Origin: Acidimicrobiaceae bacterium
GTDB taxonomy: Bacteria > Actinomycetota > Acidimicrobiia > Acidimicrobiales > RAAP-2
DNA: 56,622 nucleotides
Direction of reading: 5' to 3'
Assembly (NCBI GenBank): GCA_027306755.1
Contig: DAHUZE010000009.1
Span: 1 to 56,622, forward strand
Part shown: positions 20,403 through 29,452 of the stretch, in pieces
Position numbering within the stretch: the first letter of the stretch is position 1
Layout: each line of letters begins with the position of its first letter
Position numbers and translations under genes: made by a program
The notes under the pieces: model-generated
The model's input: the letters and a program-made list of their open reading frames with translations, nothing else
Databases searched by the model: none
What the model was told of the DNA's origin: nothing

Positions 20403-22168
20403 GGCAGCAGCGCCCTCCACGACGCCGGGGTTGCGAGGTGGCCCAGCGACTGGCCGATCACGGGCAGGACCGTGACCACGGAGTAGAACTTGTGGCTCAG
20501 CTGCTCGGCGATAGGTCCAAGGGCAACGGCGGGGAAGAACGTCAGCCCGCCCACGATGACGATCACGCCGATCAGCAGGCCGACGAACATGGTGTTGTCG
20601 GTGCGGAACGTCCCGGCCGAGGCGGCCACCACCTTCTTGGCTGCCAAGGTCCCGGCCAGCGCCAGGCTGGGGACGATGATGGCGAACCGGCCGAGCAGCA
20701 TGGCCACCGCCCCGGCCACGTTGTAGAAGGCGTGGTTCCCTGTCAGGCCGGCGAACGCCGAGCCGTTGTTGTTCCCCTGGGACGTGAACGCATAGAGGAT
20801 CTCACTGAACCCGTGCGGGCCGCCGTTGAGCGGGCCCGCCCGCCCGGCATGGATGGAGACGGCGATGCCGGTGATGACGAGCACCGTGATGGGCATCACC
20901 AGGATCCCCAGCCCGGCCAGCTTCACCTCGCGGGCCTGGATCTTCTTCCCCAGGTACTCCGGCGTCCGGCCGATCATGAGGCCCCCGATGAAGACGGCCA
21001 GGATGGCGAACAGCAGGATCGTGTACAGCCCGCTGCCCACGCCGCCCGGGCTCACCTCGCCCATCATCATCCCGCTCAGTGGCCCGAAGCCGCCGATGGG
21101 GTTGTAGGAGTCGTTGGCCGAGTTCACCGCCCCGTCGGAGGTCTGGGTCATGGACACGTTGAACAGGGCGCTGCTCGTGTCCCCGAACCGGACTTCCTTG
21201 CCCTCCATGTTTCCGGCGGGCTGGGAGGCAACACCGGCAGCCGCCACGGCCGGGTTGGGCTGGTGCTCGGCGTAGGAGGTGAAGCCGACCCACGCGCCGA
21301 AGATGATCGCCATGGCAGCCAGGAGGGCGGCGCCGTGCCGGACGCTCCCCACCATCTTGCCGAAGGTGTACGTGAGCGAGACCGGGATGGAGAGGGTGAG
21401 GAACACGTACAGCAGGTTGGTGAGCCCGGTCGGGTTCTCCAAGGGGTGGGCCAGGTCCGCGTTGAAGAAGCCGCCGCCGTTGGTCCCCAGCTGCATGATG
21501 GAGCCCATGAACCCGGCCGGGCCACGGGCGATCGTCTGGGTCACGCCGTTCAGCGCGTCGTGCACGGTGGCTGGGCCGGCCAGCGTCTGCACGGCTCCCT
21601 GGCCCACCAGCACGATGCCGGCCAGGAAGGCAATGGGAAGGAGGATGTACAGGAGCCCCCGGGTGACGTCCACCCAGAAATTCCCGATGGTGCCCGATCC
21701 CTTGCGGGAGAACCCACGGACCAACGCGATGGCCACGGCGATGCCGACGGCGGCGCTGACGAACTGCTGCACGGTGAGCACGCCGATCTGGGAGAAGTAC
21801 GACATCGTGCTCTCGCCGGCGTAGTTCTGCCAGTTGGTGTTGGTGACGAACGAGACACTCGTGTTGAAGCTGAGCGCCGGGCCTACCGCCCCCAGGTGCT
21901 GGGGGTTCAAGGGGAGGAGGCCCTGGATGCGCAGGAGGAGATAGTCGATCCCGATGAAGCCGCCCGAGAAGATGATCAGGGACGTGGCATAGCGCTTCCA
22001 GGTCTGCTCCCGGTCGGGGCCGGTGCCCAGGATGGCGTAGATCGGCCGCTCGATGAACCTGAAGAAGTGCAGCCGTGTCTCGAACACGGCGGCCATGTAA
22101 GACCCCAGGTAGCGCCACGCCAGCCCGAGGGCGATGACGAGGACGGCAATGGTCCAGAAGTAGGTCAT
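20399..22168 (-). CDS. kdpA: Potassium-transporting ATPase subunit A
   Basis: 589 aa, about ten membrane helices, K+-channel-like superfamily. Selectivity-filter regions are visible: [48 protein letters not shown] and VALGPIAEQ near the end. The ATG lies 12 bases after the kdpF stop with GGGG as a weak ribosome binding site. It forms the K+ path of the KdpFABC pump. Confidence 0.97.
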
Positions 22169-22180
22169 CCGCTGGGCCCC

Positions 22181-22270
22181 TCAGAACCACTCAGGCTTGA
22201 AGAGGGCCACACCGATGTAGATGAAGACGGCGATGGAAACCGCCAGCAGGACTCCCTGGACGACGGTCAT
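22181..22270 (-). CDS. kdpF: KdpF, 29-aa single-helix subunit of the Kdp pump
   Basis: Reads MTVVQGVLLAVSIAVFIYIG then VALFKPEWF: one hydrophobic helix plus the characteristic (L/F)xxPExF end of KdpF. It is too short for most gene callers. Its ATG overlaps the stop of an upstream 27-aa membrane peptide (ATGA) and it precedes kdpA by 12 bases. In known pumps KdpF sits between KdpA and KdpB and stabilises the complex. Confidence 0.9.
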   Translation of the reverse strand: MTVVQGVLLAVSIAVFIYIGVALFKPEWF

Positions 22271-22350
22271 ACCCGGTCCAGCGCCCACACCAGGCCGAGC
22301 ATGGCGGCCACGAACACGAGCACCCCGAGCACCACGAGGAAATCACCCAT
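22267..22350 (-). CDS. 27-aa single-helix membrane peptide, first gene of the kdp operon
   Basis: Reads MGDFLVVLGVLVFVAAMLGL then VWALDRV: an acidic N-terminus, one hydrophobic helix of about 20 residues and a basic C-terminal end. The stop overlaps the kdpF ATG (ATGA at 22270-22267), and every later gene to kdpB is also tightly coupled. It differs from kdpF (no PExF end). Many actinobacterial kdp operons carry a similar unannotated short frame before kdpF, from memory; function unknown. Could be an extra accessory helix of the pump or a translational leader. Confidence 0.7.
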   Translation of the reverse strand: MGDFLVVLGVLVFVAAMLGLVWALDRV

Positions 22351-22399
22351 GTCCCAAGTCTGCGGGCCGCGGCGTCAACCCGACGTGGACGTGGACCGG

Positions 22400-22436
22400 C
22401 CCCCCGTAAACGTTTCGTGAACGGCCCCTCGTAAGC
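22400..22436 (-). promoter_or_regulatory. Candidate kdp operator: three CGTRARC repeats
   Basis: On the plus strand three related heptamers occur: CGTAAAC, CGTGAAC and CGTAAGC, within 22400-22411, 22413-22422 and 22425-22436; the flanking pair share CCCC(T/C)CGTAARC. AAACGTTT (palindrome) overlaps the first. They lie 50-86 bases upstream of the first kdp frame and just upstream of the divergent gene at 22445. Suggested KdpE site; no direct proof. Confidence 0.45.
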
Positions 22437-22444
22437 TTCCCGCA

Positions 22445-22942
22445 GTGCGCCGCCTGGAGCTTCCGAGGCCGTCTACGGCGAAGCGGTCTGGGGCCGGTGC
22501 CGCCGGAGCGGTGGGAGCGGCGGCTGCCGGCGGGTTCATCGCTTGGGAGGGCACGCTCGCACAGAGCTCGATGCCAGCCCATGTGAGCGTCCTAGCCGTC
22601 ATCGCCCTGGCTCTGGCGGCCGCCGGGGTGATGGGGCGGTCCCGCCAGCGGCGGCCGAGCGCCGCGTGGCTGCGCGACGGCGCCGTCGCCGTCCGGGACG
22701 GCCTGGCGTGCCCCGGGCGACGACCGCTCGCGCTGCGGATCGGCGTTGCCGTCTGGGTGGTGCTGGCTGCCGCCACCATCGGCTGGGACCTCACCAGCTT
22801 CCTGCACCAGTCCCACTCCCTGCCCACGCTGAGCCGGTTCGTAGGGGCCGTCACCCGTGCCGCATGGGGCCGCGCCACGGTGTTCGCCGCATGGCTGGCG
22901 CTCGGCGCCTACCTCGCGGCCGGGGGCCGCCGCCGGCCATGA
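22445..22942 (+). CDS. Hypothetical membrane protein
   Basis: 165 aa with about four hydrophobic segments: residues ~17-35, ~48-62, ~99-115 and ~143-160. The C-terminal segment (RFVGAVTRAAWGRATVFAAW) resembles the end of the next, overlapping gene, suggesting the two are related. GTG start, divergent from the kdp operon with 94 bases between starts, so the promoter region may be shared. Function unknown. Confidence 0.7.
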   Translation: MRRLELPRPSTAKRSGAGAAGAVGAAAAGGFIAWEGTLAQSSMPAHVSVLAVIALALAAAGVMGRSRQRRPSAAWLRDGAVAVRDGLACPGRRPLALRIGVAVWVVLAAATIGWDLTSFLHQSHSLPTLSRFVGAVTRAAWGRATVFAAWLALGAYLAAGGRRRP

Positions 22943-23133
22943 CTGCCGGTGCGGTCGTGTGGGCCGTCATCGGCGCGGCTTGGGCGCTGTGGCTCTTGGC
23001 CTCGTCAACGGTCGGCCCGCTCCCCGGCCCGCTTCGTGTCGTGCGCGCACTGGTCGGGTCCTGGGCCGGACGGGCGCTGTGCCTGGCCGCCTGGGGCGGG
23101 GCGGGGTGGCACCTGTTCTGCCAGCGCCCCTGA
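22939..23133 (+). CDS. Small two-helix membrane protein (DUF6186-like)
   Basis: 64 aa, two membrane helices (AVVWAVIGAAWALWLLASS and AGRALCLAAWGGAGWHLFC). The end pattern RAxxLAAWxxxGWHLF recalls small actinobacterial DUF6186-type proteins, from memory. The ATG overlaps the stop of the preceding gene (ATGA). Function unknown. Confidence 0.65.
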   Translation: MTAGAVVWAVIGAAWALWLLASSTVGPLPGPLRVVRALVGSWAGRALCLAAWGGAGWHLFCQRP

Positions 23134-23171
23134 CGGGGGGGCGGCCCGGCGGGGGCGCGGAGGCGCCTGGT

Positions 23172-23780
23172 TCAGGCGACCGGGCGGCGGTTCGACGCCT
23201 CGACGGCCCGGGCCAGGCCCGCAGTCACCGATGCCACCTCGCGGCGGGCATCTTCTGCCAGAGGACCGGCCCGCAGCGCGGCTGCGTCGGTGGCGGATGC
23301 CAGCGCAGCCCGGCGGATGGACGTTGCCGCGTCCTGCATCTCGGCGACCTGGCGGGCCAGGCTGCCTCCCGGGTCGGCCGGAGGCCCGGCCGGCGGCCCC
23401 GACCCCCCCGCGGCGACGAGCAGCCGGTCAAGGTCCTCCGACGCCGCTCGAAGCCGGCGGCACAGGGAGGGGAGGTCCCCCACCGTCCCGCCCGCCCGCT
23501 CGGCCTCCTGGAGGGCACGGGCGGCAGCATCCACCGACTGCCACAGCTGCAGCCGGAGCACCGCCGGGGAGTCACGGCGCCACGGGCGGCCGCCGCCGCT
23601 CCCGGACCGCACGACGCCGAGCAGCGCCACACCGATGCGCGCCGAGGTGCTGGACCGCAGCGCCCGCCAACGGCGTCGGACGCGAAGCCAGGTCACGACG
23701 GCGGCCCCGGTCACCAGCCCGCCACCGGCAACGACTGCGGCCGAGGACGCCAAGAGCAGGTCGGAGACGCCGCTCATCAT
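23172..23780 (-). CDS. Hypothetical membrane-anchored helical protein
   Basis: 202 aa. One N-terminal membrane helix (residues ~8-30) followed by Arg-rich stop-transfer (RVRRRWRALR) and a long Ala/Arg/Glu-rich helical cytoplasmic region, split by a Gly/Pro linker (SGPPAGPPADPGG). Two adjacent ATGs (23780, 23777) are possible starts. It is the last of a run of minus-strand genes. No family recognised. Confidence 0.6.
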   Translation of the reverse strand: MMSGVSDLLLASSAAVVAGGGLVTGAAVVTWLRVRRRWRALRSSTSARIGVALLGVVRSGSGGGRPWRRDSPAVLRLQLWQSVDAAARALQEAERAGGTVGDLPSLCRRLRAASEDLDRLLVAAGGSGPPAGPPADPGGSLARQVAEMQDAATSIRRAALASATDAAALRAGPLAEDARREVASVTAGLARAVEASNRRPVA

Positions 23781-23835
23781 GGTCCCGAGTATACGGGGAC
23801 GCCCCGCGCCGCCGGTGGGCGGGTGCGGCCGGGGG

Positions 23836-24315
23836 TCAGTGCCCGGGTGCCGCCACGTGGCCGTCGTGCCGGCGTTCCCGGGCGGCCTGGCGCGCCGGCA
23901 CCACGACGGTGTCGTTGCGCACGTAGGTGAACCACCCGATCATCGCCAGCGCCCCCTGGATGCCCACGCCGACCAGGCCGAGAAAGATCAGGAGGCCGAG
24001 GGTCAGGTAGGCGTTGTTGGCGCCCACGTCCCGCTTGCCCAGGATCCAGGTGATCAGGGCCATGACGAAGAACTGCAGCCCGCACAGCGAGCCGAAGAGG
24101 GCCGCCGCGGCCTGCGCCGTCTTGCGGTACCCGCCGGTCAGTGCAGCCAGTGACCGGGTGATGATGGCCCCGGCGCCGCCCACGACACCGAGGGTGAGGA
24201 CGCCGGCGACGATGCCCGGCCACCACGTGTTGTCGTAGACGGCCAGCGTGGCGAACGACATCGCGCAGCCGAACACCAGGGTCAGCCCGATCAACGACAC
24301 GTACAGCTTCGCCAC
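23836..24315 (-). CDS. Hypothetical four-helix membrane protein
   Basis: 159 aa with four hydrophobic helices at about residues 5-26, 31-53, 70-92 and 102-127, and a charged cytoplasmic tail (ARQAARERRHDGH). A Ser/Arg loop (TRSLAALTGGYRKTAQ) lies between helices 2 and 3. No domain recognised. It may be cotranscribed with its minus-strand neighbours. Confidence 0.65.
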   Translation of the reverse strand: MAKLYVSLIGLTLVFGCAMSFATLAVYDNTWWPGIVAGVLTLGVVGGAGAIITRSLAALTGGYRKTAQAAAALFGSLCGLQFFVMALITWILGKRDVGANNAYLTLGLLIFLGLVGVGIQGALAMIGWFTYVRNDTVVVPARQAARERRHDGHVAAPGH

Positions 24316-24400
24316 TTCCGCTCACCTCGGCTTCGATGGATGGTCCTGGCGAAAGCATGCCCGACGGCGCCCCAAACGGCACATTCCCAGCATCGGGCCC

Positions 24401-25069
24401 TTACGAGATCACCAGTGCCAGGCTGAAGCCGTCGTAGCCCTTGCTGCCGACCGTCTGGATGACGGTGGCCGTGAGGCGAGGCTCGGCCGCCACCGCCTCG
24501 AGGTAGCGCTGGACGCCGATCACCGCCGGGTCCTCGCAGGCCGCGTCGGCCACCTGTCCGCCGCGCACCACGTTGTCGGCCACGATCACGCTGCCCGGAC
24601 GCACGAGGCCCATCACCTTGCGCAGGTACTCGGGGTAGCCGTCCTTGTCGGCGTCGATGAACACCAGGTCGAACGGAGCCGCCCCCTCGGCCGCCATGGC
24701 GTCCAGGCTGCCGCTCGCCGGACCCACGCGCTGCTCCACCCGGTCTGCGACACCGGCGCGCTCGAGGTTCCTCCCGGCCACCTGGGCGTGGTGGGGGTCC
24801 AGCTCGCAGGTGACCAGGCGACCGCCGTCCTCCAGGCCCCGGGCCATCCAGATGGCGCTGTAGCCGGCCAGGGTGCCCAGCTCGAGCACCCTGGTGGCCC
24901 GCAGGCTGCGCACCAGGAGGTGGAGGAGCATCCCCTGGGCCGGCGAGACGCTGATGGGTGGGAGCCCTTCGGCGGCAGCGGAGTGCTGCGCCTGCGCCAG
25001 CGCGCCGTCCTCGGGGACGAGCAGGTCCGTCACGTAGCGGTCAACGGCCGTCCATCGTTCTGTGTCCAT
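24401..25069 (-). CDS. O-methyltransferase (class I SAM-dependent, caffeoyl-CoA OMT-like)
   Basis: 222 aa, normal for the family-3 O-methyltransferases. SAM site VLELGTLAGYSAIWMA, acidic SAM contact VTCELDP, metal-binding DADKDGYPEY and DNVVRGG, and the terminal GYDGFSLALV. The protein needs a divalent metal in characterised relatives. It lies 47 bases downstream of an MFS exporter gene, so product methylation and export may be linked. Confidence 0.92.
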   Translation of the reverse strand: MDTERWTAVDRYVTDLLVPEDGALAQAQHSAAAEGLPPISVSPAQGMLLHLLVRSLRATRVLELGTLAGYSAIWMARGLEDGGRLVTCELDPHHAQVAGRNLERAGVADRVEQRVGPASGSLDAMAAEGAAPFDLVFIDADKDGYPEYLRKVMGLVRPGSVIVADNVVRGGQVADAACEDPAVIGVQRYLEAVAAEPRLTATVIQTVGSKGYDGFSLALVIS

Positions 25070-25116
25070 CCACCCTTCGTAGCCGATGGGAGGCCGACCG
25101 TGCCGCGTCCACGGCC

Positions 25117-26502
25117 TCAGGGGGCCGCAACCTCCGAGGGCGCGCCGATGCTCGGAACGCGCCCGGGGACGGGACGCCAGATGACCGCCACCGCCACCAC
25201 CAGCACCGTGCAGCAGGCCGCCGCGCTCACGAACGGCAGCCACGGCACGAGGCCGAACAGCGCCCCGGCGCAGGCGGCGGCCACCGCCGTGGCTCCCGTC
25301 TGGCTGGCGGCAAACAGCCCTTGGGCATGGCCGTGGCGGTCCGGCGAGGTCCCCTGGCCGAGCAGCGACTGGCAGGCGGGCATGGCGATGGCGAAGCCGA
25401 GCGACTCCCACACCCCCAGCGCCATGAGGATGACGTAGCCCGGCATGAACGGGTAGGAGGTGAGGAAGCCGATGGACCACACGAGGGCGCCGACGGCCAG
25501 CCAGCGCCGGTCCAGATGGTCCGCCAGCCATCCCGCCGGGCGGGACGCGGCGGCAAAGGGCAGCGCGAAGAGGGTCCAGCTGACGCCGATGGCCCATTGA
25601 GCGGCGCCGTGGCGGGTCATGAGCAGCGTCCAGCAGGCTTCGTAGACGCCCGACGTCACGCCGATCATGGCCGCAGCCAGCAATGCGCCCTTGACGGCGC
25701 GCGACGCCAGCCGGGGACCGAGCGCCGCCGCCGAGTCGGGGCCGCCGGCCGGCAAATCGGAGGCAGCAGCCGGCGAGCCGGGGGCGCCAGCCGGCATGTC
25801 GGTGCCAGCAGCCGGTGCCGACGGGACCGGGCCGCCGGCGCGGTCCCCCGCCACGGCGCCCGGGACCGCCGCCTCCAGGGGCCGGGCAAGGGCCATGGCC
25901 GGGACGCGGACGGCCACCACCGGCACCAGGGATGCCAGGGACACCAGGGCCGCGGCCACGAACAGCCAGCGCATCGCCCCCAGGCCGGCGAGGCTGCCGA
26001 GGACCGGCCCCACGGCGAGCCCGCCGAGCTCGGCTCCGTAGAGGCGCCCTGCCGCCCGCCCCCGGTGCGACAGGGGGACGGCGTGGGCGATCATGGCAAG
26101 CGCCGCCACCATCGCCGCTCCCGCCCCGGCGCCCTGCAGGCCCCGGAAGACCACGTCCAGCGCCGCCGGACCCGGCACGAGGAACAGGATGCTGCCCGCG
26201 GCGTAGGCCAGCACCCCGGCGATCAGGACGGGCAGGCGCCCGAACCGGTCGGACATCCTTCCGGCCCCGTACTGGAAGACGAAGGCGGCGGCAAAGTACG
26301 CGGCCATGACCGCACCCACGATGACGTCGGACCCACCGCTGTGCCGCACGTAGAGGGGCAGGAGCGGCAGGAGGGCGCCGGCGCCCGCCCACTGGAGGAA
26401 CACGGCGATCGAGAGGGTGCGGACCAGCCCCACCACGGCCGGCGGGAGCGGGCCGCTCCCCGGTGCGGCCGCGCCGACGCTGAGCTCGGGCGAGGCGTCC
26501 AC
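25117..26502 (-). CDS. MFS transporter (DHA-like exporter) with Pro/Ala/Gly-rich central loop
   Basis: About 461 aa, twelve predicted helices. The loop between helices 2 and 3 has GRMSDRFGRLPVLIAG, the MFS signature; helix 5 has GAELGGLAVGPVLGSLAG, as in drug-H+ antiporters. The central cytoplasmic loop is long and built of degenerate PAG(A/T)xxPAG repeats (about residues 210-255). Start chosen as GTG 26502; the frame stays open further upstream into the promoter of the divergent M48 gene. Substrate unknown. Confidence 0.85.
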   Translation of the reverse strand: MDASPELSVGAAAPGSGPLPPAVVGLVRTLSIAVFLQWAGAGALLPLLPLYVRHSGGSDVIVGAVMAAYFAAAFVFQYGAGRMSDRFGRLPVLIAGVLAYAAGSILFLVPGPAALDVVFRGLQGAGAGAAMVAALAMIAHAVPLSHRGRAAGRLYGAELGGLAVGPVLGSLAGLGAMRWLFVAAALVSLASLVPVVAVRVPAMALARPLEAAVPGAVAGDRAGGPVPSAPAAGTDMPAGAPGSPAAASDLPAGGPDSAAALGPRLASRAVKGALLAAAMIGVTSGVYEACWTLLMTRHGAAQWAIGVSWTLFALPFAAASRPAGWLADHLDRRWLAVGALVWSIGFLTSYPFMPGYVILMALGVWESLGFAIAMPACQSLLGQGTSPDRHGHAQGLFAASQTGATAVAAACAGALFGLVPWLPFVSAAACCTVLVVAVAVIWRPVPGRVPSIGAPSEVAAP

Positions 26503-26635
26503 CTCATGATCATGCCTGCTGGCCGGTAGGCCCCGGCGAGCCAGCCTGGCCGTCGCCCCGGCTATCGGCGGGCGCGGTCCCTGGGTGACGGGTCCGGCGG
26601 TACGCTCGGCCGACAGCCGGTCGCAAGGAGGCGCG

Positions 26636-27652
26636 ATGACCATCGAGACGTCCTTCCGGTACGAGCAGATCAGCGCCAAGGCCTATGAGCACCCCGCCGA
26701 TCGGGCGGCCACCTCCGCCCTCCACGCCGTGCCGCTGCTCGACACGGTCATCAAGCGGCTGATCGACCTGGGGCACGAGAAGCGCCTCCGCCAGGTGATC
26801 CTGGGCAACGCGGTCAAGATCGGCCCCGAGCAGGTGCCCGAGATGTGGGGACGTTACGTGCAGGCCGCCGGCATCCTGGACCTTTCCGCCGTCCCCCCCT
26901 TGTACGCATTCAACGGCGCGGACGCCAACGCGATGACGCTGGGTGCCAACCGGCCCATCATCGTCGCCAAGTCCTCGTTGATCGCCAGCTACACCGACGA
27001 CGAGGTGCAGACCGTGCTGGCCCACGAGCTCGGGCACGTGCTGTCCGAGCACTACTACTACACGACGGCACTCGTCATGCTCCGCCAGTTCCTGGACGGC
27101 TCGCTCCCCAAGTCGCTGCTGCTGGGCCTGCCGGCGCGGGCCATGTACCTCGCGCTGCTCGAATGGTCCCGGGCGGCCGAGCTGTCTGCCGACCGGGCCG
27201 CCGCCCTCGTGCGCGGGGACCCGCTCGACCCCTGCCGCCTCATGATGCGGTTGGCCGGCGGAGCCCTTCCGGGCATGAGCTTCGAGGCCTTCATGAAGCA
27301 GGCCACCGAGTACCAGAACGAAGACGACCTCTTCTCGCGACATGCCCGGTTCTGGGCCGAGCTCAGGTTGAGCCACCCGTTCGCCGTGCGCCGGGTGAAG
27401 GAGCTGATGGAGTGGGTCCAGTCCGGGGAGTACGACCGGATCCGCGCCGGTGTGTATCCCAGGAGGGGCCAGGAGCCGCCCCCCTCGGAGGAGTTCGAGG
27501 CGGCGGTGGCCGCCTACCGGGCCAAGTTCTCCCGCTTCCTCGAGCGCACCGCCGGGGATGTCCAGCGATTGGGCCGCCAGTTCGGGGACTGGCTCAAGGC
27601 CCGGTCCCCCACCGGCACCGGAGACGAGCCCGCCGGCGCGCCGGCAACCTGA
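26636..27652 (+). CDS. M48 family zinc metallopeptidase
   Basis: 338 aa. HExxH zinc motif HELGH (His130, Glu131, His134) and third ligand Glu182 in AELSADRAA, the standard M48 arrangement. No convincing membrane helices, apart from a hydrophobic stretch around residues 155-175. A strong AAGGAGG precedes the ATG. C-terminal region (HPFAVRRVKELMEW) follows the M48 pattern of substrate-groove residues. Likely a cytosolic or membrane-associated quality-control protease. Confidence 0.9.
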   Translation: MTIETSFRYEQISAKAYEHPADRAATSALHAVPLLDTVIKRLIDLGHEKRLRQVILGNAVKIGPEQVPEMWGRYVQAAGILDLSAVPPLYAFNGADANAMTLGANRPIIVAKSSLIASYTDDEVQTVLAHELGHVLSEHYYYTTALVMLRQFLDGSLPKSLLLGLPARAMYLALLEWSRAAELSADRAAALVRGDPLDPCRLMMRLAGGALPGMSFEAFMKQATEYQNEDDLFSRHARFWAELRLSHPFAVRRVKELMEWVQSGEYDRIRAGVYPRRGQEPPPSEEFEAAVAAYRAKFSRFLERTAGDVQRLGRQFGDWLKARSPTGTGDEPAGAPAT

Positions 27653-27658
27653 TCGCGG

Positions 27659-27689
27659 ACCGGCCCGGGCGGTGCACGCCCGGGCCGGT
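27659..27689. terminator. Perfect 13-bp stem hairpin between convergent genes
   Basis: Arms ACCGGCCCGGGCG (27659-27671) and exact reverse complement (27677-27689), loop GTGCA. It starts 6 bases after the M48 stop and 53 bases before the end of the convergent permease gene, and may terminate both. Confidence 0.75.
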
Positions 27690-27742
27690 TGCGAGGTCCT
27701 TCCCGCCCCGGGGCTGCAGCATGCAGGCCCGGGGACCAAAGC

Positions 27743-29452
27743 TCAGTGGTGCGGGGTGTCCACCCCTTGGACGCCAGCGATGTACTCGTCGGTCTGGCGC
27801 TCGGGAAGTCGGCGGATGATGGCCATGTAGTAGATGAAGAGACTCCATCCGGCAACGATCAGGAGGTCCCACCAGATGGGGATGGAACCGTCTCCGCCGA
27901 CCCAGACTGTCTTGAAGATGCCGGTGCCGCCGATGATCCCTCCGGTGCCGTAGTTCCCGAAGAAGATGATGAGCCCCAGGCCGATGAGCCACGGGAACAC
28001 CCAAACCGCCGCAGCCCAGTCCAACTGTGGGCGGCGCGGGTTCAGCTTCAAGGCGTATGACACCGTCATGAGGACAAGCCCGATGATGAGGCCGGCCATG
28101 ACGGCTGAATAGGTGGACCACCCGCTCCAGTAGACGATGAAGTTGCCGAGCACGAACGCGATTGGCGCCACGACGCTCCCAGCCGGCAACAGGTACGGCC
28201 GGCGCAATTCCGGCTTCGACTTCCGGAGGGCGCCGAGAGCCAGCGGGGCGCCGCAATACATGAGGACAGAGGACGCCGTCACAGCTGTCACCAGTCGGTA
28301 CCAGCTGGGGAACGGCAGCAGGAAGAGGATCCCCACAACGAAAGCGATGGCGACGGCAAAAACGGGCACCCGGTTCTTCTCGGTCGTCTTCTCGAAGGCC
28401 GTCGGGATGTAGCCGTTACGCGACAGCCCGAACGAGATCCGGGAGGCCGAGGTGAGGTAGATCATCCCCGTTCCCGACGGCGAGATCACCGCGTCCAAGC
28501 GCAGGATCCAGGCCAGCCAGATGAGGCCAGCCACCTTGGCCACCGTGTAGTACGGCGATCCGGACAACAGCGCTGTCTTGGTCAGGCCGCCCCATGTGTG
28601 GGCGTGGGCGATGGTGCTGGGGCTCAGAGCGCCCACAAAGGCGAACTGGACAAGCACGTAGATCACGACACCGATGAGGATCGACCAGATGACCGCCCGC
28701 GGAAGGTCCCGCTGCGGGTTGCGGCTCTCCCCGCCGAGCTGGACGGCCTGCTCGAACCCCAGCAGGGCGAAAACGATGCCGCCCTTGGGAATGGCCTCCA
28801 TGATCGCCTTGGGGACTGTGTGGACTGTTCCGCCGTAGAAGAATCCGCCGTCGGCCGAGAAGTTGGAGCCATGGAACTTGGCGAGCAGGAAGACGAGGAT
28901 CGCCAGGATGGGAATGATCACCTTCCACGTCGTAACGGCGCTATTGGTGTGGGCGAACCACCGGATGCCGACAATGTTGATGATGACGAACACCAGCATG
29001 AGCCCGATCGCAACCAAGGTGCCGTCGGCGGAAAGGGTCAGTGTCTTCGCGTTGTAGAGGAACCCACCCCAGGACGTGGTCGACATGTAGGTGACCGCGG
29101 CGATCGCCTCGATCGGCGCCACGGCCGCCGCCTGGAGGTAGGAGAACCATCCGAAGGTGGCACCGGCCACGCTGCCGTAGGCGTAGTGGGGGTACCGGCT
29201 CGTGCCGCCGGTCACGGCGAACATGCCGCCCAGCTCGGCATGCACCAGCGCCAGGACGATCACGATGGCGCCGGCGATGAGCCACGACAGCAGCGAGCCA
29301 GGCCCTGCCAGGGCGGTAGCCGCCAGGGCACCGAAGAGCCAACCGGATCCGATGATCGAACCCTCCGATGCCCATAGGAGCCCGAAGAATCCAACTGTTC
29401 GCTTTAGCCCCTCGTCAACCTCGACCTGGCGCTCCACGGTACTTGTGAGCAT
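27743..29452 (-). CDS. APC-family amino acid permease
   Basis: 569 aa with about twelve to fourteen helices. N-terminal SEGSIIGSGWLFG matches the APC substrate-binding unwound helix 1 (GSIIGSGW); FALLGFEQAVQLGGESRNPQRD is the APC helix-6 signature; LDAVISPSGTGMIYLTSASR is helix 8. Start MLTSTVERQ is preferred; the upstream open frame is Arg/Pro-rich and probably non-coding. Its GC content looks lower than neighbouring genes (more ATC/AAG codons). Transported amino acid unknown. Confidence 0.92.
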   Translation of the reverse strand: MLTSTVERQVEVDEGLKRTVGFFGLLWASEGSIIGSGWLFGALAATALAGPGSLLSWLIAGAIVIVLALVHAELGGMFAVTGGTSRYPHYAYGSVAGATFGWFSYLQAAAVAPIEAIAAVTYMSTTSWGGFLYNAKTLTLSADGTLVAIGLMLVFVIINIVGIRWFAHTNSAVTTWKVIIPILAILVFLLAKFHGSNFSADGGFFYGGTVHTVPKAIMEAIPKGGIVFALLGFEQAVQLGGESRNPQRDLPRAVIWSILIGVVIYVLVQFAFVGALSPSTIAHAHTWGGLTKTALLSGSPYYTVAKVAGLIWLAWILRLDAVISPSGTGMIYLTSASRISFGLSRNGYIPTAFEKTTEKNRVPVFAVAIAFVVGILFLLPFPSWYRLVTAVTASSVLMYCGAPLALGALRKSKPELRRPYLLPAGSVVAPIAFVLGNFIVYWSGWSTYSAVMAGLIIGLVLMTVSYALKLNPRRPQLDWAAAVWVFPWLIGLGLIIFFGNYGTGGIIGGTGIFKTVWVGGDGSIPIWWDLLIVAGWSLFIYYMAIIRRLPERQTDEYIAGVQGVDTPHH

